A DNA stretch of 64,000 nucleotides from NCBI RefSeq assembly GCF_001625195.1, contig NC_054391.1:2170001-2234000 (forward strand), read 5' to 3'. The translations under genes and the position numbers were made by a program. Shown here piece by piece: positions 48,305 through 55,973 of this stretch. The first letter of the stretch is position 1. Every line of letters starts with the position of its first letter. Source of the stretch: Drechmeria coniospora (lineage: Eukaryota > Ascomycota > Sordariomycetes > Hypocreales > Ophiocordycipitaceae). The notes below the pieces were generated by a model. That model was not told the DNA's origin, searched no databases, and worked only from the letters and a program-made list of their open reading frames with translations.

Positions 48305-48475
48305 TGTTACGGAGTCGCTAGGCGACTGCTCTAGGACTCTTAATAATATTTATTAAAAGACTTAAAGGAGGGAAAACTACCTAATAACTAGGGCTTTTAG
48401 TTGTGTGCGTTCCTTCTAGTAGGTCCCTTGGTTCCCTTCGTTCTCCTATATCGGGCTAAGCCCGATACTATAACA
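48305..48475 (-). repeat. 5' LTR of the chromovirus
   Basis: This 171-bp LTR runs TGTTACGG to CTATAACA. If AAGTCTTTTAA (48353-48363) marks the start of the transcript, U3 would be about 48364-48475. R and U5 would together be 59 bp, with AATAAA right after the start. That boundary is inference. Confidence 0.92.
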
Positions 48476-48529
48476 GTAGCTTAGCTAAATTATTAGTCTT
48501 ATTAAGACTAATAAATACTTCTAGTCCCT

Positions 48530-48955
48530 TAGGAATTTTAAGGTAATTAACTTCGGGTAGCTTACTGTTTAGGAAAGCACCAATAAAGTCAATTTGTTCG
48601 ACGTACTAGTTATTCTAGGCGGCTAAGGCTAGTAGTATCCTCTAGGTAGGTAGAATACTAGTAGTTACAAAAGTCTTAATATAATTAAGGCCTTTAATTT
48701 GCATAAATCCCTTAGCTATTATTTGTGCCTTGAATTTAATAGGGTTATTCTACTGATCCTTTTTGACTCGTAGTATAAGTCGGCTTTTCAGAAGTCGTCT
48801 GCCAGTTAGTATTTCTTAAAGGGGGACAAAATAAAATACCCCTACCTGGATAAGCTACTAGAATTCCAAGAATATAGTACTTATCTACTGGTCTTTATTG
48901 TCTGACTTAAGTACCTGTTTCCAGCTAGTAGGCTTGCTACTATTTAGTAGTTGCT
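48530..48955 (-). pseudogene. Ty1/copia reverse transcriptase remnant
   Basis: Conceptual reading shows the copia RT order: TSWKQVLKSDNKDQ, then LTGRRLLKSRLILRVKKDQ, then AQIIAKGFMQIKGLNYIKTF, then VEQIDFIGAFLNSKLPEV. Several TAG/TAA stops interrupt it where Trp or Gln codons are expected. It abuts the chromovirus's right target duplication, so the chromovirus may have landed in or beside an older copia element. Confidence 0.8.
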
Positions 48956-49056
48956 TTGCCTTAGCTTAGTAGTATAGGTCCTGGATCCAATACGCTAGGT
49001 TAAGATCTATTGGGTCAGGGTTGTCTTCTGGTTCTAGTGCATCTGGAAGAGAGGTA

Positions 49057-49133
49057 TCTGCACTTAGTACAAGTACTACACCTTACATTTGCTTATAAGG
49101 CATATACCCCTATAGCGCGCCTTATATCTAAGC
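49057..49133 (+). repeat. Partial family D repeat
   Basis: It matches the right half of the unit at 62511-62653 (CTGCACTTAGT, CACCTTACATTTGCTTATAAG, ATAGCGCGCCTTA). Confidence 0.65.
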
Positions 49134-49621
49134 TCTTAACCCTGGCTTATTACCAATATAAATTCTACAATAGTAGTCGAATAATGCTATCCTGCTTTAT
49201 TCTTTAGTTAGAATGTCTTATCCGACCTCTTAAGTACTAAGCCGTTACTACCGAGGCCTTTAAGGATCCCAGTTTTGTTTATATTCCAATAGTATTTATA
49301 TATTGTATGCATATAGTAACTAATGGTGGACTAGGATTACGTAATTATATAGCGCACAATTATCGAGAGGATAGAAGTAGCTGTATTAGCACAGCCTCTT
49401 TTCTCTCCTTTCGTACTAAATTGAATCTATTAAAAGAGATCTCTTGTTACTAGAATCCCCCAGAACCGAACCAACAGTATTACTGCGCAATAGCCTGGAT
49501 CTCAGAGGTCCTTAGTAAATTGAACCAGTTTTTGATACGGCTTATAGTATTTAAACGGTATAAATCAATAGACTTGCCTTAAATAGTACCAACTTCTGGA
49601 TTACAGCGTAAGAAGCCATTA

Positions 49622-49857
49622 TGTTATGGTCTTGGGCTTTGCCCAAGTACAATGGTTAAGAAGAGCAGCAACGGCCCTTGTAAGCGTGGCTAATTTACAA
49701 AGCATTAGCTTTCTTTGTCAATACGTACCCTTTTGCTGGATGCAATAAGGGGGGGCCGCATGGCGCAACGGCTAGTAGCATGGCTACTGCTTATGCCTTA
49801 CTGGGGTCAGTCCGTAACAATTGTTACGGACTGACCCCATAGCCTGATACCGCAACA
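49622..49857. mobile_element. Element C copy with tRNA-like segment and a 38-bp palindrome
   Basis: It runs TGTTATGG to CCGCAACA. It begins with the perfect hairpin CTTGGGC-TTT-GCCCAAG and shares its body with the element at 53849-54242, in reverse. Around 49755-49813 a tRNA-like head is visible: an A-box-like TGGCGCAACGGCTAGTAGC and a B-box-like GGGGTCAGTCCG. A perfect palindrome spans 49802-49839. No target duplication was found. Confidence 0.6.
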
Positions 49858-49932
49858 CCAATGACTCAAGAGTTACTCATTGCTAAACTGATTAATGTTC
49901 TTGGCTACAAGCAGAGATAATACTCGTAAGAG

Positions 49933-52069
49933 CTATGATAGAAGGACCTGAATCTCAGTCGTCGTCCTTGGAAATACAGACCTCAAGCCGGGTTCGCCTG
50001 GATTCTCTGAGTCCCGATCGACCCGCTCTAACTCTTGCTCTAACCCCTTAAAATCCTCACAAAATCGCTTTGCCGCAAGTTCCGTTACCTCGTGAGCCAA
50101 TGATGAGTCCTGCAAATACCTTAGCCTCTCCATGGCATCCATCAGCGCCGAAGGCAAAAACTCGTCCAGCCTGCGGCTGGCTTTCAAAATAGTGTCTTTG
50201 TTCAGCTGCTCCTTTGATGTCTCATCGTTGTGCCCCAGCAAAGGACTTAAACCAGAACCCTCGCAGAAGAAGCGGTGCTGATCTTCAATAAGTTTTGCCG
50301 TCTCAGTGCGGATACTATCCTTGAGCTGGTCTGCTCTCCGGTTGGTAAAATCAGCGACTCCAAGGCATTTCACTGCCGTAAGCTTGCAGTTCACGAGGAA
50401 AATCGCGCCGTCCGGAAGTTGCATAGATTCTGCCATGTTGTCACAGCCCGACATGAAAGGTTCGAAAGCCTCAGCCAGCACCTTCTCGAAGTCACCTTCT
50501 CTGCTGTCATTCGAGGATAATGATGACTCAAATGTCTTCATTATCGCCTTTAATTGCTTAAGTGCATCGTGTAAGAATGCGGGAGGGCCTAGGTCTGGTG
50601 GTGTGTGCTGAAATTCACCCTGCAGAGTTGCGATATGATCCCTGACAAGGGATCGGAACTGGCGCAGAGCTTCCTCTTCGAGGCTCCTTATGCATTCTAC
50701 TAGGTTGGAGTCCATACCGAGGAGCTTCTGAAATGTGATTTGGTAGAAGTTAATAAGCATGGAGAGCTTGTATGCTGAGATAATGTCCTCGTTTGACCTA
50801 ATGACTTGCTCGACTCTCTGTCGAAGCGTCCGTGACGCCCCGGCAACATCTCGATCAACCAAGTCGCCTAGAGCTCGAAGCGCGTTAAATTCGTTGTCAC
50901 TTTCGTCCTCATCGGCCACGAGACGCCAGATCTCAGCGTCTCGGCCGGACTTGAGTCCCCTAGCGAGTTCTTCCCCCTCTGCAATGAATAAGACCTCAAG
51001 AGTCTCACGTTCACTAACGGTTGCTGAGTGGATCCAAGCAAACATATCTCCAACATATCGGAGAAGGTCATGTGCCGCCAGGTCGATAGGTTTTGCCGAA
51101 GGCTCCTCTACGCCAAGGGTTGTCGTTCCCGTCAAAGCAACGTGGAATGCATCCGAGAGGATTCGCTCTCGTGCCTCGGCGAAAAAGTCCAGGCAGCTTT
51201 GAAACAAGGAGGGCCTCTCAGCCAGAACCCGGAGAGCTTTCCGAATCGATGGATTCATTTGCAAATTCTCAAGGTTCAACGTCTTGAACTCCCGCTGAAC
51301 CCATGTGTATAATTTCTGGAAGCCAAGATGTATGTTCTTGGACGACTGTGCCATCAAGTCAGAGCCGAGCTTCTGTCCCTCGAAGCCGAGCAAAATCTCG
51401 CAATCCTGGCAAATCCGCTTCGCTTTCAAAAGAGTGTCGAAAAACTGGTCATCAACAGGCTCAGATTTTGACGTTAGGGCTGCAATCTCCTCCCCTGTCA
51501 GCACAAAATGTTCCTTGAAAGATTCCAAAATCTTTCGCTTCGTTTCCACTTGGCTTCGTGCGTCGAGGTGTGCTTTGGCCTCGCCTAGAGCTGGCATTGT
51601 TGCAGCATGAGCAACAATGACTCCTTCCCTCATGTCGTCATATCCCTCGTTGAGTTTATCTAGTGTAGCTTTGATGCGGCAAAGTTGCTAATCGGATAAT
51701 CAGATCACATATTAGTGGCTTGGCTGTGCACGAAACACCTACCTCCGCGATATGCCCAAACTCATCAATGATTGAGCTGTTACTATCAAGGACTTCCTTG
51801 TGCAAATCAAGTCTTACTCGACGTCGGGATTTAGCACTGTTTTCTACGCCTCTCGCATCAAGGAGGGACAGAGCTTCCCGAAATTCCACATCGGAATAAG
51901 ACGTGGACAGTATGGCGGTCACCTTTTCCGTAAGAGGACTGGAGCCTTTGGAGGCTGTTGATACCGACGTGCCAGGGAGTGCCAGTAGACTATTGCCCAG
52001 GCTTTCCAGCGATATCGAATCAACGGCCATGTCTTGATTGAATGGGTTACTCCCAGGGAATGTTAGCAT
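49933..52069 (-). CDS. COG6: Conserved oligomeric Golgi complex subunit 6
   Basis: Cog6 is part of the lobe B half of the COG tether, which retrieves Golgi enzymes in retrograde vesicles. Two exons on the minus strand (51743-52069, 49933-51687) join in frame across a 55-bp intron (donor GTAGGT) to 693 residues; human COG6 has 657. Landmarks are the N-terminal coiled region RRRVRLDLHKEVLDSNSSII, the block LLKAKRICQDCEILLGFEGQ, and LLRYVGDMFAWIHSATVSER. Further conserved blocks are INFYQITFQKLLG and FLVNCKLTAVKCLG. No membrane segment is present, as expected. The start at 52069 (MLTFPGSNPF) could instead be a Met 14 residues later. It stands between two repeat islands and is divergent from RAV1 3.9 kb away. 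Confidence 0.92.
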
Positions 52070-53081
52070 ATAATCTCAGGAGAGGCGGCAGGGTTGACAT
52101 GTGCCTGGCGTTTTGTTTGGTACGAGGCCGCTTTTTGAACCGATCGCTTCGCTGTTATGGTGGATAGAGCTTGCCCAGGCGAGTAAACTACCACCCAACC
52201 ACAGCCCTCCCTGGTTTCGAGTAGCCTAATCATTCGACTAAAATAACCCTAGTTCTATTGTATTATAATTAGTATTACTGAACACAATGAACGCCCTTCA
52301 AAACTTCTGAAGTCGAATAAAAAATTAAAATATAAACTATATAGAACTCAGGCTATATAAAAACATAATTCAGATAAACAATTTTGTCTTATATTTTAGC
52401 AAGAGATCTTATAAAGCAAATTCAAATATTGCCCCTAATAAAATCCTTAAATTATTCTTAATTCTTATATTAAAATACCTTAAAGATCTTATAGTATTAG
52501 GTAGTTAAGACTATTATTTAATAATTATTGCCTCCATTATATTTAATGTAGCTGTATTTAAAAAAGGCGTATTATAACTCTTACAATTTGTATATAAGAA
52601 GTAAGGGTAATAGAAGTATATCTTACGGACTAGGGAATTAATTACGCTATTGGTTATAGCAAAATAGGTACTAGTTAGTAACTAGATAAGAGTACAAACT
52701 TAGGGGTACCAAATTATATAAACGAATGCAATTATTTAATTAAGTATAGTATAGGGGAAATAGGACTATTTATGCCTGTAAGGTAGTACCTTAACAACCT
52801 TATATACCTAGGTTGAGACTATAACTACTATATTAATATGCGTATAGATAAGTCTGTGAAGTTAGGTAGCTAGTCTATTATACCGTACTGTATATACGTA
52901 TATAAGCCTATTTAGTTAGGTAGCCAGTCTGTTATACTATACAGTAGGTTACCTGCTTAGTTGTGTTGTACAGTAAGTTACCGGCTTAATTACCCCTATA
53001 CTATAGTTAAAATTACTAAGAGTAGTACTATTAGCTAATAGCGGCTAGTAGTAGTTAGGAGAATAGCTATTAGAGTTCCGA
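52070..53081. other. Promoter side of COG6 passing into AT-rich RIP-like DNA
   Basis: The first ~170 bp are of normal composition. From about 52240 the DNA is AT-rich, with no coding capacity and no alignable repeat that I can name. It probably represents heavily RIP-mutated transposon sequence. Confidence 0.55.
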
Positions 53082-53255
53082 TATTACGGAGTTACTAGGC
53101 TACTGCTCTAGGACTCTTAATAATGTTTATTAAAAGACTTAAAGAAGAAAAAACTACTTACCGATTAGGGCTTTTAGTTTATGTACGTTCCCTAGTGGGT
53201 CTATTTATTCCCTCCATTTTGTATTCTATATTGAGCTAAACCCAATAATATAATA
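53082..53255 (-). mobile_element. Solo LTR, family A, heavily RIP-mutated
   Basis: It runs from TATTACGG to ATATAATA (decayed TGTTACGG and CCATAACA) with a perfect 5-bp duplication TCCGA at 53077-53081 and 53256-53260. Nearly all differences from the consensus are transitions. Confidence 0.9.
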
Positions 53256-53615
53256 TCCGATTAATTAACTTAAGTATTCGACTAAATACTCTTAAAAATA
53301 AAAGGGGGAAAATAGGAAGAATAGTATATAGTAGAAGTACAGTTATACGGACTATCCAAAATAAATATTAATTAATACTATTAGTAATAGTAAAAAGGGC
53401 ACTAGTTAGTAACTAAGCAGGGAATACAGATTTAAATAAGTCAAATAGTAGTACTATGATGCAATTCAGAAAAGAAAGACTTATGTATTCTTATTATACT
53501 TATATACTTACTTATTCCTATCTAAGATTATAGAAAAGGTAGGACTATTTTATACTTAAGAGGTAGTACCTTAATTAGTATAATATATACGTATTGGAAT
53601 TCTATCTAATTCTAT

Positions 53616-53786
53616 TGTTAAGGAGTCACTAGGCAACTGCTCTAGGGCTCTTAATAATGTTTATTAAAAGACTTGAAGGAGGGAAAACTACTTGGCAACT
53701 AGGGCTTCTAGTTGTGTGCGTGCTTCCTAGTGGGTCCCTTGGTTCCCTCCGTTCTTGTATATCGGGCTAAGCCCGATACCATAACA
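53616..53786 (-). mobile_element. Solo LTR, family A, well preserved (171 bp)
   Basis: It runs TGTTAAGG to CCATAACA with a perfect 5-bp duplication TCTAT at 53611-53615 and 53787-53791. It is little mutated compared with the copy 360 bp to its left, so the two inserted at different times. Confidence 0.93.
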
Positions 53787-53848
53787 TCTATATAATATAT
53801 CTCTAAACAATCTACTTACATACAATACAGCTCTAAATACTCTAGTTA

Positions 53849-54242
53849 CATAACGGACTAACCCCAGTAGGGCATAAGCAGTAGCTATGCTACTAGCCGT
53901 TGCGCTATGCGGCGCCCCCTTATTGTATCTAGTAAATGGGTACGTATTAACTGTGACAATATCGTATATCGTATTCTCTTCCTAGCCTACCCTACACCCC
54001 CCGTCACGTGACGCGCGGACCGTCTGGGTATATAGGCCGTTCCTCGCCGCCCTTGCTGTTTTCTGTCTCTTTTCTTCCTCCTTAGTCCGAAAATTCTACA
54101 GTCTTTGCGCATACTGCCTTCCTGCTAGTCAGCTTCGTGACATTAACAAAGAAAGCCAATGCTTTGTCAATTAGCTACGCTTATAAGAGCCGTTGCTGCT
54201 CTTCTTAACTACTGTGCTTGGGCAAAGCCTAAGACCATAACA
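53849..54242. mobile_element. Element C (394 bp) with target duplication
   Basis: The flanks AGTTA (53844-53848) and AGTTA (54243-54247) form a perfect 5-bp duplication. The right end is GGCAAAGCCTAAGACCATAACA in character; the left begins near TAACGGACTAACCCC. A tRNA-like head in reverse (about 53862-53935), a CACGTGACGCG patch and a TATATA box near 54030 lie inside. No coding frame is present. It may be an LTR of an unseen element or a non-autonomous unit. Confidence 0.7.
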
Positions 54243-54419
54243 AGTTAAGTTATACTACTAGTTGTATACAACTAGTAGAGTTAGTTAGTCTTAAAATAAA
54301 AAGGGGGAAAATAGAAAGAGTATATAATAGAAGTATAATTGTACGAACTATTCAAAATAGATATTAATTAAGGCTGTTAGTAATAGTAAGAAGTGTACTA
54401 GTTAGTAACTAGGTAAGAA

Positions 54420-54625
54420 TGTTATAGTATTAGGCTTAGCTTAATATAGGATATAAAATAGAGGGACTAACGGACCTACTAAAGGAACGCATGTAAACTA
54501 AAAGCCCTAACTGTTAAGTAGTTTTCCCTTCTTTAAGTCTTTTAATAAATATTATTAAGAGTCCTAGAGCAGTCGCCTAACAACTCCGTAATATCCTAGA
54601 GCAGTCGCCTAGCAACTCCGTAACA
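54420..54625 (+). mobile_element. LTR, family A, with duplicated 3' end
   Basis: TGTTATAGTATTAGG begins a decayed LTR reaching CTCCGTAATA at 54593. The last ~32 bp (CTAGAGCAGTCGCCT to CCGTAACA) are then repeated to 54625. The left flank is AAGAA; no matching right flank was found. Confidence 0.75.
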
Positions 54626-54959
54626 AAGCCCGACTGAATAATATAAGACAAGGGAGACAACAGACCTACTTAAAGAATATATACAAAAAGGAAGCCCTAA
54701 TAGACAAGTAGCCCTTTTCCCCTTTAGGTTTTTTAATAAACTTTATTGAGATTCCTAGAGTAGTTATTATAGTATCGGGCTTAGCCCGATACAAGAGAAC
54801 GGAGGGAACCAAGGGACCCACTAGGAAGAACGCACACAACTAGAAGCCCTAGTTGCTAAGTAGTTTTCCCTCCTTTAAGTCTTTTAATAAATATCATTGA
54901 GAGTCCTAGAGCAGTCGCCTAGCGACTCCGTAACAGTAGTTGCCTAATAGCTCCGCAAC
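54626..54959 (+). mobile_element. Family A subtype 2 LTR interrupted by a family A LTR
   Basis: The outer LTR is split into 54626-54764 and 54936-54959. The inner, complete LTR is 54765-54935 with a perfect duplication GTAGT (54760-54764 and 54936-54940). The outer copy shares AGGAAGCCCTAATAGACAAG and TTTTTTAATAAACTTTATTG with the fragment at 32890. This orders the insertions: subtype 2 first, family A later. Confidence 0.85.
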
Positions 54960-54963
54960 AGGT

Positions 54964-55099
54964 ATGCATATATAGACAATAGACTAGTTAACCGTTTGCC
55001 CAAATGGCCAAAACTATTAAAAGATCTACTGGTATCCGCACTTAGTGCGGGTACTGCACCTTACATTTGCTTTTAAGGCCTACGCTTATAGTGCGCCTT
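54964..55099 (+). repeat. Family D repeat, interrupted at its right end
   Basis: It matches 62511-62653 (ATATAGACAATAGACTAGTTA, GCACTTAGTGCGGGTACTGC, CATTTGCTTTTAAGGCC). Its right edge GTGCGCCTT continues as GCCTTACAACT after the inserted LTR at 55100-55298. Confidence 0.75.
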
Positions 55100-55298
55100 T
55101 GTTATGGAGTCACTAGTACTACCAGTATCTAGTGGTCGAAAATAGTTGTTAAGAAATCTACAGAACTCTAACCTAAGTACCAGGCATTGGAGTACTTATA
55201 CTCCAATACCTGCTTAGTCATAGAGTACAGTCACGTGCGGTAGCACGTGACTCTATCCTAAGACATAGCTCTATTAGGCAAAGCCTAATATTATAACA
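55100..55298 (-). mobile_element. Solo LTR, family E (199 bp), rich in hairpins
   Basis: It runs TGTTATGG to TTATAACA with a perfect 5-bp duplication GCCTT (55095-55099 and 55299-55303) inside a family D repeat. It contains the perfect hairpins ATTAGGC-AAA-GCCTAAT (near its right end) and GTCACGTGC-GGTA-GCACGTGAC. A near-perfect inverted repeat spans 55181-55213. Strand is assigned by analogy with family A, whose terminal hairpin lies at the same end. Confidence 0.88.
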
Positions 55299-55303
55299 GC
55301 CTT

Positions 55304-55973
55304 ACAACTATATTATTATAATAACATAATTACTATTCTATACCTTTGCCCTACCTAGGCGAAATTATTATAGTACTAAGGGTAGTATTTATAGTTGCTT
55401 TTTACTTTAGCTCTTTAAGTTTAGAATTATACAAAAGGATTAATATAAATAAATATTATACTTTATCTTATAACTTAAATACAATAAAACTAATATATAT
55501 AGAATAATTATATAATGTATAAAGTATAATATTTTCTTTATATCATAATTGCTCTTAGTATACGTATTTATCCAGTGTCTAGGCAGAATGCAACAAATTG
55601 TTTTCGGTATATTGGAGTAGTGTATCATCTCAGCTGATCTAGCGCACAGGTCAGTAAGCTTGGTCATGAAGTATCGAAAGCCGCAAGGACTCCCCCACGA
55701 GGGACATAGATCAAAGTACACTATAGTGTCAATATACCCGACACTTGGAACATTCTTTATAGCCGACTGCACCTTGCACCTGGGTGATTAATTTGTGCCT
55801 GCTGTCCTATTACCTCCGTAGCATGTTGAAGCTGGCAAAGTCTGCTGTGCCCACCTCAATCGCAATACCTCTCAGACATGGTCTTTCTTTTCATGGTAAT
55901 TCTGTCTGGGTACCTTAAACGCGGTAGATGAGGCAAGGTATCGTGCCTACGAAGGAAGTCATATCTGGCAGGG
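55304..55973. other. AT-rich stretch and RAV1 promoter
   Basis: AT-rich sequence extends to about 55560 and ordinary composition follows. A 110-codon minus-strand frame (55440-55772) has an ordinary-looking N-terminal half but no recognised domain. The last ~200 bp should contain the RAV1 promoter. Confidence 0.45.

Larger units (their letters stand above)
41052..48475 (-). mobile_element. Complete Ty3/gypsy chromovirus (7,424 bp)
   Basis: Two 171-bp family A LTRs (41052-41222 and 48305-48475) bound the element. A perfect 5-bp target duplication GTAGC lies at 41047-41051 and 48476-48480. Gag and pol run on the minus strand in the order gag, protease, reverse transcriptase, RNase H, integrase, chromodomain, which places it in the Ty3/gypsy chromoviruses. 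Many coding frames are broken by stops that are one C-to-T or G-to-A change from sense. The two LTRs differ at 8 sites, all transitions, 6 of them in CpA/TpG context. An extra open frame lies on the opposite strand near the 3' LTR. Confidence 0.95.

Noticed and set aside
49200..49615. Possible rDNA-like sequence (phrases such as TTTCGTACTAAATTGAATC)
   Set aside because: I compared it mentally with the 3' part of 28S rRNA on the reverse strand and could not align more than short stretches, so I do not call it ribosomal.
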